DNA from: Paenibacillus piscarius
GTDB lineage: Bacteria; Bacillota; Bacilli; Paenibacillales; Paenibacillaceae
Direction: 5' to 3'
NCBI RefSeq assembly: GCF_022234545.1
Contig: NZ_JAIEUI010000022.1
Coordinates: 58,136 to 122,135 of the forward strand
DNA length: 64,000 nucleotides
Of this stretch, positions 34,378 through 43,266 are shown piece after piece; positions within the stretch are counted from its first letter, which is position 1, and the number at the start of each line of letters is the position of its first letter. Under the pieces are notes generated by a model, which made no database searches, had not been told where the DNA came from, and saw only the letters and a list, made by a program, of their open reading frames with translations. A program made the position numbers and the translations under genes.

Positions 34378-35268
34378 ATGAACATTATACAGACGAACGG
34401 CATTGAGCTGGCCTATGACAGCTTCGGCAGCGATAAAGACGAGGCGATCATCTTAATTGCCGGACTCGGCACCCAGATGATCCGCTGGACCGTTCCATTC
34501 TGCGAACAACTGGCAGCGCGGGGCTTCCGGGTGATCCGGTTTGACAATCGCGACACAGGCTGCTCCACACATTACAGCCATTACCCGGCTCTGGATTTCA
34601 ACGCCTTGGCAGCTGCGCTTATGTCGGGTCAACGGCCGGACATGCCTTACACGCTTGATGACATGGCCAGTGACGTGATTGGACTGCTTGATGCGCTGGG
34701 AATTGACCGGGCACATGTCGTTGGCCGGTCCATGGGCGGAATGATCGCCCAGCTTGTAGCCAGTAAGTATCCAGAGCGGGTCCTGTCGCTCACGTCCATC
34801 ATGTCTACTTCCGGGAATCCTAGCCTGCCGCAGGCTTCCCCCGAGGTGATGGGGCTGATGACTGCACCGGGACCGAATCCGTTTGAGGATGAGGCAGGAT
34901 TTATGGCGCACAGCTTAGCTTTTGCCAAGCGAATTGCCGGAAGCGGCTATCCATTCGATGAAGAAGCTTACCGGGCACTCATTGCGGAGGAGATCCGGCG
35001 GGCTTACGACCCAGGCAGTGTGGGGCGGCAGATTGCCGCGATTGCGGTCTCCGGTGACCGCCGTCCGCTGCTGGCAGCCATAGATATCCCTGCCCTTGTC
35101 ATTCACGGGTTGGACGATCCCCTGTTCGTTCCGGCGTGCGGGGAGGACACCGCTTCTTCTATACCGGATGCTGAGCTTATGCTGGTTGAAGGTATGGGAC
35201 ATGACCTGCCGCAGCAGTTGTATGAGGTGACTATCGATGCCATAGTGCGGACGGCTAAGCGCAGTTGA
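34378..35268 (+). CDS. Alpha/beta-fold hydrolase
   Basis: A 296-residue cytoplasmic hydrolase. The nucleophile S118 is in the elbow GRSMGG, the acid is in VIHGLDDPLFVP and the catalytic histidine in VEGMGHDLP. The oxyanion region is LIAGLGTQM. It is similar to the esterase/RdmC-like hydrolases of unclear substrate. It lies 13 bp after the DUF2239 gene behind GAAGGAGATTAG, so the two probably form one operon. Its stop codon lies within the -35 box of the blaI promoter. Confidence 0.88.
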   Translation: MNIIQTNGIELAYDSFGSDKDEAIILIAGLGTQMIRWTVPFCEQLAARGFRVIRFDNRDTGCSTHYSHYPALDFNALAAALMSGQRPDMPYTLDDMASDVIGLLDALGIDRAHVVGRSMGGMIAQLVASKYPERVLSLTSIMSTSGNPSLPQASPEVMGLMTAPGPNPFEDEAGFMAHSLAFAKRIAGSGYPFDEEAYRALIAEEIRRAYDPGSVGRQIAAIAVSGDRRPLLAAIDIPALVIHGLDDPLFVPACGEDTASSIPDAELMLVEGMGHDLPQQLYEVTIDAIVRTAKRS

Positions 35269-35315
35269 CTAACCACTACATTATGTAGTAGATTATAACT
35301 ACTACGTAGTGTAGT
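35265..35315. promoter_or_regulatory. blaI promoter and BlaI-type operators
   Basis: ACTACATTATGTAGT (35275-35289) is a perfect palindrome of the TACAnnnTGTA kind that BlaI/MecI proteins bind. ACTACGTAGT (35301-35310) is a second dyad just after it. TTGACT (35265) and TAGATT (35289) at 18 bp could be the promoter, with the first operator between the boxes. Confidence 0.75.
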
Positions 35316-35357
35316 AATAATGTTATGGACGCATAACAGACATAAGAGGTGTTCACG

Positions 35358-35732
35358 GTGAACAAGATTCAGAAGCTATCGGATACAGAACTAGAGCTGA
35401 TGGAAGCCATTTGGGCGAGTACGCCGCCCGTAACTTCAACGGAGCTACTCAACCAGTTCGCACAGAAGGGAAGGGACTGGAAGGCGCAGACGATATCGAC
35501 CTTCCTGTCGCGGCTGGTAGATAAGGGGTTCCTGACTGCTACACGGCATGGCCGGCTGAACAAATACGTCCCCGGCATCACGCCTGAGCAGTATAAATTG
35601 GTCGAGACCCAGCATGTCCTGGATGGGCTGTATCAGGGCTCGGTCAAGAACCTGATCTCCGCCATGTACGACGGCGACAAGCTGTCAGATGAGGATATCG
35701 ATGAGCTGAAGCAATGGTTCTCTGAGAAGTAG
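35358..35732 (+). CDS. BlaI/MecI/CopY-family repressor
   Basis: A 124-residue winged-helix repressor. It has the family start LSDTELELMEAIWASTPPVTS, the recognition helix region WKAQTISTFLSRLVDKG and a C-terminal helical dimer part. Proteins of this group bind TACA/TGTA dyads and are cut by a partner membrane protease to release the promoter. The GTG at 35358 has AAGAGG 8 bases before it and gives MNKIQKLSD. The GTG at 35349 is less likely. The stop is followed at once by the M56 protease gene, forming a blaI-blaR1-like pair, with operators just upstream. Confidence 0.92.
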   Translation: MNKIQKLSDTELELMEAIWASTPPVTSTELLNQFAQKGRDWKAQTISTFLSRLVDKGFLTATRHGRLNKYVPGITPEQYKLVETQHVLDGLYQGSVKNLISAMYDGDKLSDEDIDELKQWFSEK

Positions 35733-35741
35733 GTGATGATT

Positions 35742-37175
35742 ATGAACATCTTACTGAATCTTCTCATCTCTTTAACCGTCGCCGGAAGTGTAGTAACCAT
35801 CAGCTTTCATGCATTGGGAAGATTATCGACGGGGCGTTTCCCGGCCCGGTGGCGTTATGGACTCATTAAGCTGGCCTTAGTCTTTTATTTGTTCCCTATA
35901 GCTCTTATTCTGCCGTGGCTGTCCCAATACCTCAGCTCGCCGAGTGTAGCCACAAGTGTACAGAATCCCCAGAGTGGGAGTGTAACCGGAAATATAGCGG
36001 AATCACTCCAGCCTGCAACCCTAACTTTAACAACAAATACCGCCTATATCCTGCTGGGCATCTGGGCCGCAGGGGCCATCTCTTTCACTGCCTGGCAGTG
36101 GTACGTTTACCGCAGATTCACCAGAGAGCTTGAACGTACCCGTACCTTCGTACCGGAGGATAATGATACGGCTATTCTGCTGAGGGGCATTAAGGAGCAG
36201 CTTGGTCTGACAAGCAGGGTGCGGTTAATGTACACTTCTGCCGCACGCAGTCCTTTTCTGGCTGGTCTGTGGAGACCGGTGATCTATCTCCCTGTACAGC
36301 GTTCTGGCAATCTGGATATGGAGATGGTGCTGCGCCATGAACTGGTTCACCTGAAACGGAAGGATCTGTGGGTGAAGACCCTGCTGCTGGCCATCCGTGC
36401 GCTGCATTGGTTCAATCCCCTGGTGCACACGCTTCGGAGCGGGCTTCATACCTGGAGTGAGCTGGCCTGTGACCAGGAGGTCGTGCAGGAGATGTCCCAT
36501 GCAGAACGCAAACGCTACGGCGGAACCATTCTGCAAGTCATGGCCGGAACTACAAGCTTGCCAGGATCATTCCATGCCTCATTATCCGGTGACGGCAAAC
36601 AACTTAAAAGGAGATTAACCCATATGCTTAACGTCAAAAAGCTAAACAGACAGACTCTATTTTTATCAATAACCGCAGCTTTGTTAATCGCAGGGATCGG
36701 CACTTCTACCGCTGCATTGGCGTCCAAGGTTACGCCGCAAGTGGTCGCAGATACGCAGAATGAGGATTCCCTGATTACTGCGTCCGAAATCGCCGCTTCT
36801 AAACCGTCAGAAGAAGGAATAACCAAGCCAGTCGAGGTATCTGGCAACCAGCCTGCCGAGAGCAGCACCATCCCCGCCCAGGAAAATAGAGCAGGGCAAC
36901 TAGTTGCTGGATCTGCTGAAGCAGCTGATTCTGTAACAGTTCCTGCTGAGCCGGCTCCTGTATCTGGTCAAGCAGAAATCACTGCGCAGCCGCTGCCTGA
37001 GCTTATACCAGTTCCTGCGGAGAGTGCTCCTGTAACCGTGCCGAAAGCAAGCGCTGTTCAATCTGACTCTGTGCTTGCGCCTGCACCAGTCCCTGACCAA
37101 GCAGGGGCTATTGCAGAAGCGCTTCCCGAGCTAGTACCGGCTCCAGCAGAGAGCGTGCCTGCACCGGCAAAGTAA
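35742..37175 (+). CDS. M56-family (BlaR1-like) membrane metalloprotease without penicillin-sensor domain
   Basis: A 477-residue integral membrane protein. Membrane segments lie at about 3-25, 45-70, 100-122 and 300-325. The cytoplasmic zinc site HELVH is at about residue 198 (VLRHELVHLKRKDLW), followed by a second zinc region near ELACDQEVV. BlaR1 proteins carry a 250-residue penicillin-binding sensor after the last helix. Here it is replaced by about 145 residues rich in Pro, Ala, Glu and Ser, with two imperfect repeats around LPEL-x-P-x-PAES. It presumably cuts the BlaI repressor but must sense something else. The ATG at 35742 is preferred over the GTG at 35733. Confidence 0.85.
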   Translation: MNILLNLLISLTVAGSVVTISFHALGRLSTGRFPARWRYGLIKLALVFYLFPIALILPWLSQYLSSPSVATSVQNPQSGSVTGNIAESLQPATLTLTTNTAYILLGIWAAGAISFTAWQWYVYRRFTRELERTRTFVPEDNDTAILLRGIKEQLGLTSRVRLMYTSAARSPFLAGLWRPVIYLPVQRSGNLDMEMVLRHELVHLKRKDLWVKTLLLAIRALHWFNPLVHTLRSGLHTWSELACDQEVVQEMSHAERKRYGGTILQVMAGTTSLPGSFHASLSGDGKQLKRRLTHMLNVKKLNRQTLFLSITAALLIAGIGTSTAALASKVTPQVVADTQNEDSLITASEIAASKPSEEGITKPVEVSGNQPAESSTIPAQENRAGQLVAGSAEAADSVTVPAEPAPVSGQAEITAQPLPELIPVPAESAPVTVPKASAVQSDSVLAPAPVPDQAGAIAEALPELVPAPAESVPAPAK

Positions 37176-37210
37176 CAATCCCGGCACGTATGCTTGCCGG
37201 TATATCATAG

Positions 37211-37250
37211 CCAGGGGCAGCCTCCGCTTAGGAAGCTGCCCCTGGCTTGT
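37211..37250 (+). terminator. Terminator after the M56 protease gene
   Basis: A perfect 11-bp stem, CCAGGGGCAGC at 37211-37221 with GCTGCCCCTGG at 37235-37245, followed by a T-rich tail. Confidence 0.85.
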
Positions 37251-37361
37251 TCATTGTATAGGAAACTATAGTCTTCTGGTGCTGTGGATAAGAGTCTTTG
37301 GAAAGATTCGTAGAGTGACATTGAAGCTATATGTAGCTAAGGTAGCCTTAAGCAGGCATAC

Positions 37362-37399
37362 GAACACAATGTATGGCAAAAACAGCATACATTGTGTTC
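37362..37399. repeat. Lone 14-bp-stem hairpin related to the 51-bp units
   Basis: GAACACAATGTATG at 37362-37375 pairs perfectly with CATACATTGTGTTC at 37386-37399 around GCAAAAACAG. The core GTATG...AAAACAGCATAC is like the variant unit at 63680. No neighbours at 51-bp distance are seen. Confidence 0.7.
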
Positions 37400-37586
37400 A
37401 CTCGAAGGTAATTTTATTCACCCGTAGGGTGGTTTCCCCCTTTAAAGATCTGAAGAATTCACGGATGTCCGCCGCCAGAAGCTCCGGATCCTCCATTGCT
37501 GTGAAGTGTCCACCTCGCGGCATCTCCGTCCACCGGGTAATGTTCAGATTACGCTCTGCCGCAGATCTCCGAAATATATCATTCAA
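37398..37586 (-). pseudogene. Remnant of an epoxide-hydrolase-like protein (C-terminal end)
   Basis: A 62-codon minus-strand frame contains ERNLNITRWTEMPRGGHF and AMEDPELLAADIREFFRSL. This is the typical C-terminal end of epoxide hydrolases of the alpha/beta-fold type, including the catalytic histidine in GGHF. The remaining 300 or so residues, with nucleophile and lid, are absent upstream. The fragment therefore looks like a decayed gene end. It overlaps the lone hairpin at 37362-37399 by two bases. There is no ribosome site or promoter for it. Confidence 0.65.
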
Positions 37587-37651
37587 AAATAATTGAAAAT
37601 GGCAGAGGGGACATACACTTCTCTGGAGAATGTACTTTACGAGGTGAGGGA

Positions 37652-37837
37652 ATGGACAGGATAGCTAAAATAAGACTAGAAGAGAAGAAATATCATGATG
37701 AGTGTTATGATACTTACAATTTATTCGAGCCAGGCACATGGCTCCACAAGCCCGTCAGCGCAGTCATCAACCTTGTAGATCAATAAAAGAATCGAGAATA
37801 CATAAGAATCCTCGATTTAGGAGCTGGTAACCCTTAG
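37652..37837 (+). pseudogene. Remnant of a class I SAM-dependent methyltransferase
   Basis: After GAGGTGAGGGA an ATG opens a 44-codon frame (MDRIAKIRLEEKKYHDECYD, then FEPGTWLHKPVSAVI) that ends with TAA at 37784. The same frame continues past the stop with RILDLGAGNP, the SAM-binding motif I of class I methyltransferases, and then meets TAG at 37835. The rest of the enzyme is missing. An in-frame stop before the key motif plus the truncation shows that the gene is dead. Confidence 0.7.
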
Positions 37838-37943
37838 CGTTTGAGATTAACAGTGCAACAATGCTGTACGTGCAAGTGTCCACTAGCTGGAACAGTTTGG
37901 GGCTCGTCATTTATAATAAGAGGAGAATATTAAAGTAGCCTGT

Positions 37944-37983
37944 AGGGGAGAATGGTGTCATTTTTTTGACGCAATTCTCCCCT
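37944..37983. other. Long inverted repeat upstream of the two-component genes
   Basis: AGGGGAGAAT at 37944-37953 pairs with ATTCTCCCCT at 37974-37983. The inner bases extend the stem almost unbroken to a T-rich loop, to about 17 bp in total. No T run follows, so it is not a simple terminator. It lies about 155 bp before the response regulator gene, in an otherwise empty region (37838-38138), and could be an operator or a remnant of a mobile repeat. Confidence 0.6.
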
Positions 37984-38138
37984 ATGTCATGTAAATGATA
38001 ACCACTCTCCGCATACCACCTTCCCGTTACTATGATAAATCTTAAGGCAATGTTAAGGTTACCCGTGTTTAACTGAAAGGTAGGGCCAGCATAATCAACT
38101 TAAGGCTCTGCAGAGTGAGCGGGAGGAGAGGTGAAATC

Positions 38139-38825
38139 ATGAACCAAACGATTCTGATCGTTGACGATGAGAAGGAGATCCGCGAGCTCTTGCGCCTGTA
38201 TGTAGAGAAGGATGGATATACCGCGCTCCAGGCCGGCAACGGACGGGAAGCACTGGAGCAGGCTGCAGCAGCACGGATTGATCTGGCGGTTATTGACATC
38301 ATGATGCCGGAGCTTGACGGTTATCAGCTGATTAAGGGCTTGAGAGAGCACAGTAATCTGCCCATTATCGTCGTCAGTGCCAAGACAGAGAATCATGAGA
38401 AAATTCTGGGGCTTGACCTTGGAGCAGACGATTATGTAACTAAGCCATTTGACCCTTTGGAGGTACTGGCGCGAATTAAAGCCCAATTACGCCGCAATAG
38501 CAGCGGTACAGCAGACTCCGCAGCGGTGGTACTAAGAGCAGGGGAACTGCGTATGGATGTTACGGTTTGCAGTCTCAGCTGGGGCAGCCTGGCAATTCAC
38601 CTTACCGCAACAGAATTTAACATCATGAAGCTGTTTATGCAAAGCCCGGGCCGCGTATACACCAAACAGCAGCTGTATGAAGCGGCATGGCAGGAGACGG
38701 CTATCGTGGATGACAATACGGTGATGGTGGCCATCAGCAAGCTGCGCGGCAAGCTTCCCGGCGGCAGCGGGGTGTCCATTGGAACCGTGCGGGGATTAGG
38801 CTACCGGCTGGAGGTGCAGCGATGA
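38139..38825 (+). CDS. OmpR/PhoB-family response regulator
   Basis: A 228-residue regulator. The receiver has IVDDEKE, phosphorylated D53 in AVIDIMMPE and the lysine in YVTKPFDP. The winged helix at about 130-226 ends TVRGLGYRLE. ATG at 38139 follows GGGAGGAGAGG, so the in-frame upstream start at 38115 is rejected. It overlaps the kinase gene by 4 bp. It resembles VanR-type regulators, and with the ABC transporter two genes downstream it probably forms a module that detects and exports a peptide or antibiotic. Confidence 0.92.
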   Translation: MNQTILIVDDEKEIRELLRLYVEKDGYTALQAGNGREALEQAAAARIDLAVIDIMMPELDGYQLIKGLREHSNLPIIVVSAKTENHEKILGLDLGADDYVTKPFDPLEVLARIKAQLRRNSSGTADSAAVVLRAGELRMDVTVCSLSWGSLAIHLTATEFNIMKLFMQSPGRVYTKQQLYEAAWQETAIVDDNTVMVAISKLRGKLPGGSGVSIGTVRGLGYRLEVQR

Positions 38826-39940
38826 AGAACAAGCGCAGCTTCAGAAGAGTCATTATGCGCAGATTCATAGGCTGCACCTTTGGCATTGCACTGTCGCTTC
38901 TGGTCCTGGAGTTATTGTTCGGCCTGTTGACCTGGAGGAACGGGATGAACTTCGCGGAGCTGGCCTCTTCACCGCTGGCTAAGGAAACAGAGTCGCTTCA
39001 GATCATGCTGTCCGTAATCTGGATTCTTATAACAGCGGCCGTGTATGCTGTCGGGATTGCCTTGTTCGGCCGCGGGATCAACAGGAAGCTTATGGAGCCT
39101 GTAAGGAAGATGGAAGAAGGGTTCAAGGCAGTGACCTTGGGACATATGAACACCAGGCTGGATTTTGAGACGGAAACGGAATTTGCAGACATGCGCGATG
39201 CGTTCAACTATATGGCGCAGAGGCTGAAGGAGGCCGAAGAACAGCGGATGAGCATGGAGAATGAGCGGATGCAGCTGTTCTCGCACATTGCCCATGATCT
39301 GAGAACCCCTTTGACAACGATATCCGGCTATGCCGGAGCCTTGGCAGGCGGGTTGGTTGAGGAGCCAGACAAACAGCGGGAATATCATCTGGCGATTCAA
39401 GCGAAATCGGGGCAGATGAACCAATTGATTGATCAGCTGCTGGCCTACTCCAAGCTGGGTGCGCCTGAATACAAGCTTACGCTTGCAAAGGTTGATCTTG
39501 TGGAGCTGCTTCGCGTATCTTGCGCTGCCCTGTTTGGTGAAATCGAAAGCAAGCAGCTGAGCTTAGAGCTGCAATTACCGGACCATCCCGTGTTATACAT
39601 GGCAGACCCGCTGGAAATAAGCCGGGCTATCGGCAATCTGCTGACCAATGCAATCCGCCATAACCCGTCCGGAAGCCTATTATATGTGGGACTAACCGAT
39701 GAACCTGGCCTAATCGGGATACATATTGCCGATAGTGGAGCAGCGATCCCGGAGGCCATCGCAGGCAATCTGTTTGAGCCGTTTGTATCCGGCAGTGCTT
39801 CAAGAAGTACCAGCAGTGGGACAGGACTCGGACTGGCGATTGTGCACAAGGTGATGGAACAGCATTCCGGCCGGGTTAGTGTATTGGATGCAGCCTCTCC
39901 CTACACTAAGAAGTTCGTCCTCAGTTTCCCGAAAGACTAA
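38822..39940 (+). CDS. Sensor histidine kinase
   Basis: A 372-residue kinase with two membrane helices (about 14-36 and 60-82) and only a short loop of about 25 residues outside, so it is more likely to sense through the membrane or through the nearby transporter than to bind a ligand outside. A HAMP domain precedes H158 in SHIAHDLRTPLTT. The ATPase motifs are NLLTNAIRHN, DSGAAIP and GTGLGLAI. It is translated with the regulator upstream (ATGA overlap) and followed by a permease gene 33 bp on. Short-loop kinases next to FtsX-type ABC transporters are typical of antimicrobial-peptide detoxification modules. Confidence 0.92.
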   Translation: MKNKRSFRRVIMRRFIGCTFGIALSLLVLELLFGLLTWRNGMNFAELASSPLAKETESLQIMLSVIWILITAAVYAVGIALFGRGINRKLMEPVRKMEEGFKAVTLGHMNTRLDFETETEFADMRDAFNYMAQRLKEAEEQRMSMENERMQLFSHIAHDLRTPLTTISGYAGALAGGLVEEPDKQREYHLAIQAKSGQMNQLIDQLLAYSKLGAPEYKLTLAKVDLVELLRVSCAALFGEIESKQLSLELQLPDHPVLYMADPLEISRAIGNLLTNAIRHNPSGSLLYVGLTDEPGLIGIHIADSGAAIPEAIAGNLFEPFVSGSASRSTSSGTGLGLAIVHKVMEQHSGRVSVLDAASPYTKKFVLSFPKD

Positions 39941-39973
39941 ACCTGTAAAGACACAAATAGACGGAGGAGTGAC

Positions 39974-42304
39974 ATGTATCTACAGATTATCAAAAACGAT
40001 CTGCGCAGAAGCAAGCTGATTACCGTCACGATTACGGCTTTCATCCTTGTTGCCGCCATGCTGGCCTCGCTCGCTGCCTCACTTACCGTGAATCTGTCCG
40101 GCGCGATCGATAACATGCTTCTATCGGCGAAGGCGCTCCATTACATGCAGATGCATACAGGCCATGTGGATATGGCCCAGTTGCAGCGTTTCGCCGACAG
40201 TAATGACAGTGTTGAGGAATATCAGGTGCAGGAGTTCCTCAATATCGAGGGTGCAGAGATAATGATCGGGAACGATACGCTTGCCGGAAGCATTCAGGAC
40301 AACGGTCTTTCCGTACAAGGTAAGAAATTCGACTACCTGCTGGACTTAAACGGCAGGGTGATTCATCCGGCAGACGGTGAAATCTATGTCCCTGTCTATT
40401 ACCGGCAGGAAGGGAACGCAGCACTTGGAGATACAGTGACGATCCACGGTATTTCCTTCCGTGTCGCCGGATTTTTGCGGGATTCAACTATGAATGCGGC
40501 GCTGGTCAGCTCGAAGCGGTTCCTTGTGAGCCAGACGGATTTCGAGCGGGTCCGTGAGTTCGGACAATTGGAGCACCTGATCGAATTCCGGCTGCTCGAT
40601 GGGGTTAACTATCCGAAATTTGAGACAGCGTATCTGGATGCGGGACTCCCGGCTAACGGTCCGCCTGCGATCACGTACAATCAGGTGAAGATGATTAACG
40701 GCATTACAGATGGCATTATGATTGCTGTGCTGGTATTGATCGGGATTCTGGCCATCATTGTGGCGTTCTTGTGTATCCGATTTACGCTGCTGGCAACGAT
40801 TGAAGAGGATTACAAGGAGATAGGCGTATTGAAGGCCATCGGGATGCGGGTATCGCAGATCAAGAAGCTGTACCTTGCGAAATACGGTGCGATCACAGGT
40901 GTAGCTTGTGTGCTGGGTTGTCTGGCCTCTCTGCCGCTCCAAATGCCTTTTATGCAAAATATCCGTCTGTACATGGGCGATAGCGGGAGCCAGTTCCCCG
41001 GATTGCTCTGCGGGCTTGCGGGGGCGGTGCTCATCTTCGCGGTAGTCATGCTGTATGTGAATAGTGTGCTGCGGCGTTTCCGTAAGATCTCTCCGGCTCA
41101 GGCAGTGAGGTTCGGCGCATCGCGGGAATCATCGAAACCGGGCAGAAGCTTCCGGCTGAGTCACAACAGGCTGTTCACCCGGAATATCTTTCTTGGCATC
41201 AAGGATGTGCTGTCCCGTAAGAAGCTGTATGTCACTATGACAATGGTGCTGATCATCTCTTCATTCATTATGATTGTACCGTACAATATCAGCAGTACGA
41301 TCGCTGCCCCCGGCTTCATCACCAATATGGGGATGGGCATCAGCGACTTGAATATCGGAGTGCTGCGGACGCAGGTGGAGGATGTCCCCGGGAAGGCGGC
41401 GGAGATTGCAGCCAGGCTGGCGGAAGATAAGAACGTTGAGAAATATGCTATATTCACCAGCAGGATGTTAGAGCGGAGAACGGATGATGGAACGGTGGGG
41501 AAGCTGCGGGTGACCTTCGGGGACTATTCCGCTTTTCCCATTACGTACTCCAAAGGCCGTGCGCCGCAAGCGGAAGCGGAAATCGCCCTCTCAGTACTGA
41601 ATGCGGAAGACCTTGAACAGAACGTTGGGGATGAGCTCGTTGTTATTGCTGACGGTAAGGAGAAATACCTGAAGGTGTGCGGGATTTACTCCGATGTGAC
41701 GAACGGCGGGCGTACAGCACAGGCAAACTTCACCATGAATAACGGGGAGATTCTAAGCGCGGGGATTGCGGTTACGTTCCGGGACCGTCAGAGTGTTCAG
41801 GAGGCCATATCACAGTACCGGGAACAATTCCCTGCCGCCAAAATCACCGGCATCGACGAGACCATCGGGCAGATGCTCGGACCTATGCGCAAGTCTATAC
41901 AAAAGGCATCTATTGTCGCTACTGTGGCAATTGCTCTGCTCACACTTCTGGTAACAACGCTATTCATGAAGATGTTAGTGGCGAAGGACCGTTATCCCAT
42001 TGCCATATTGAAATCCATAGGCTTCACTGGAAGGGATATCCGCAGGCAGTATCTGACACGCTCAATTACCGTGCTGGTGCTGGGTGTCATCATAGGCACG
42101 CTGTTGGCAAATACGCTGGGCGAGCTTGCGGGTGTGGCGATCGTGTCGTCATTCGGCGCAGCAGCCTTCCATTTCGCGGTAAATCCATGGTTTGTCTATT
42201 TCATTTCACCCCTGCTGATTGCAGGCTGTGTCGTTGCCGCTACCAGGTTAGGCATTGCCGGCATTCAGGCCTTACCCATTTCCGGACATATCAAGGAGGA
42301 TTAG
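39974..42304 (+). CDS. FtsX/MacB-type ABC transporter permease
   Basis: A 776-residue membrane protein with an N-terminal helix (about 15-38), a large extracellular part, three helices around 245-370, a repeat of the same order at about 420-640 and three final helices (about 645-770). This is the two-FtsX-domain layout of MacB/LolE-like transporters, which move peptides, lipoproteins or antibiotics from the membrane outward rather than importing solutes. It starts behind ACGGAGGAGTG and is followed 3 bp later by its ATPase. The two-component genes upstream probably control both. Confidence 0.88.
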   Translation: MYLQIIKNDLRRSKLITVTITAFILVAAMLASLAASLTVNLSGAIDNMLLSAKALHYMQMHTGHVDMAQLQRFADSNDSVEEYQVQEFLNIEGAEIMIGNDTLAGSIQDNGLSVQGKKFDYLLDLNGRVIHPADGEIYVPVYYRQEGNAALGDTVTIHGISFRVAGFLRDSTMNAALVSSKRFLVSQTDFERVREFGQLEHLIEFRLLDGVNYPKFETAYLDAGLPANGPPAITYNQVKMINGITDGIMIAVLVLIGILAIIVAFLCIRFTLLATIEEDYKEIGVLKAIGMRVSQIKKLYLAKYGAITGVACVLGCLASLPLQMPFMQNIRLYMGDSGSQFPGLLCGLAGAVLIFAVVMLYVNSVLRRFRKISPAQAVRFGASRESSKPGRSFRLSHNRLFTRNIFLGIKDVLSRKKLYVTMTMVLIISSFIMIVPYNISSTIAAPGFITNMGMGISDLNIGVLRTQVEDVPGKAAEIAARLAEDKNVEKYAIFTSRMLERRTDDGTVGKLRVTFGDYSAFPITYSKGRAPQAEAEIALSVLNAEDLEQNVGDELVVIADGKEKYLKVCGIYSDVTNGGRTAQANFTMNNGEILSAGIAVTFRDRQSVQEAISQYREQFPAAKITGIDETIGQMLGPMRKSIQKASIVATVAIALLTLLVTTLFMKMLVAKDRYPIAILKSIGFTGRDIRRQYLTRSITVLVLGVIIGTLLANTLGELAGVAIVSSFGAAAFHFAVNPWFVYFISPLLIAGCVVAATRLGIAGIQALPISGHIKED

Positions 42305-42307
42305 CAG

Positions 42308-43066
42308 ATGAGAAGCATCATTACAGGTACTCATATCGTGAAAACCTACGGCAAGGGTGCGGAGCAAGCCAATGCATTGAATGGAATCGACGTAGAGATA
42401 GCAGAAGGTGAATTTGTTGCTGTGATGGGACCCTCAGGCTCAGGTAAAACCACGCTGCTGTTCGCGCTTAGCGGCATGGATGAGATTACAGAGGGCAACG
42501 TGAGATTTGGCGATACGGAACTTGCCGGCCTCCGGGAAACTGCGCTTGCCGATCTCCGCCGGACCCGGATGGGCTTTATTTTTCAGCAGCCCACGATGCT
42601 CAGGAATCTGAATCTGCTGGACAATATCATGCTTCCCGCCGTACAGGACGGTAAGAGGAATACGGCGGAGCTCGCAAGCAAAGCAAGACAACTGATGATC
42701 CAGACAGGTATTGCCGGGCTGGAAGACAGGGATACCACGGAGGTATCGGGCGGCCAGCTCCAGCGGGCCGGAATCTGCCGTGCACTGATGAATACGCCGG
42801 AGATTCTGTTTGCCGATGAGCCAACCGGCGCGCTGAACTCGAAGACGGCAGAGGAAATCATGGAGCTGCTGGTAGCCATCAATCAGGCGGGCACCGCTAT
42901 TATGCTTGTTACTCATGATGCGAGAGTCGCCGCCAGGGCGGACAGGGTTCTTTTTACGGGGGACGGGAAGATCGTTTCCGGGCTGACACTGCCAAGGTTC
43001 AGCGGCGGGGATCTGGAAGCTAGAGGAGAGAAGGTACTCGCCGGGATGGCGGCTGCTGGCATTTAA
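42308..43066 (+). CDS. ABC transporter ATP-binding protein (LolD/MacB type)
   Basis: A 252-residue ATPase. Walker A is GPSGSGKTTL, the Q-loop is in IFQQPTMLRNL, the signature is VSGGQLQRA, Walker B is ILFADEPTGALNS and the switch histidine is in LVTHDARVA. The 'DEPTGALNS' form and short length are typical of the LolD/MacB/BceA group that works with FtsX-type permeases. It starts 3 bp after the permease stop. An imperfect dyad (CAGGCGG at 43069 with CCGCCTG at 43092) directly after the stop may help termination. Confidence 0.93.
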   Translation: MRSIITGTHIVKTYGKGAEQANALNGIDVEIAEGEFVAVMGPSGSGKTTLLFALSGMDEITEGNVRFGDTELAGLRETALADLRRTRMGFIFQQPTMLRNLNLLDNIMLPAVQDGKRNTAELASKARQLMIQTGIAGLEDRDTTEVSGGQLQRAGICRALMNTPEILFADEPTGALNSKTAEEIMELLVAINQAGTAIMLVTHDARVAARADRVLFTGDGKIVSGLTLPRFSGGDLEARGEKVLAGMAAAGI

Positions 43067-43266
43067 TTCAGGCGGCCTGTACATTTTCTCCCCGCCTGTG
43101 ACCACACGCACCACAACTTCTGTGAAGTAGGCTACATTAAGAATATACCAATTGAAAGCTTTCATAAACTTCCGAAATTTGATTTGAATCCTCCTTTTGC
43201 AGCGGCTGGCGTAATAGAATGAGGGTGCTGATAAGGATTATCAATCAAATATTGGAGGTTATACAC

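Noticed and set aside
43069..43098. Terminator after the ABC ATPase at 43066
   Set aside because: The stem is only 7 bp with a 16-base loop and no T run, so it is mentioned with the gene but not listed as a terminator.
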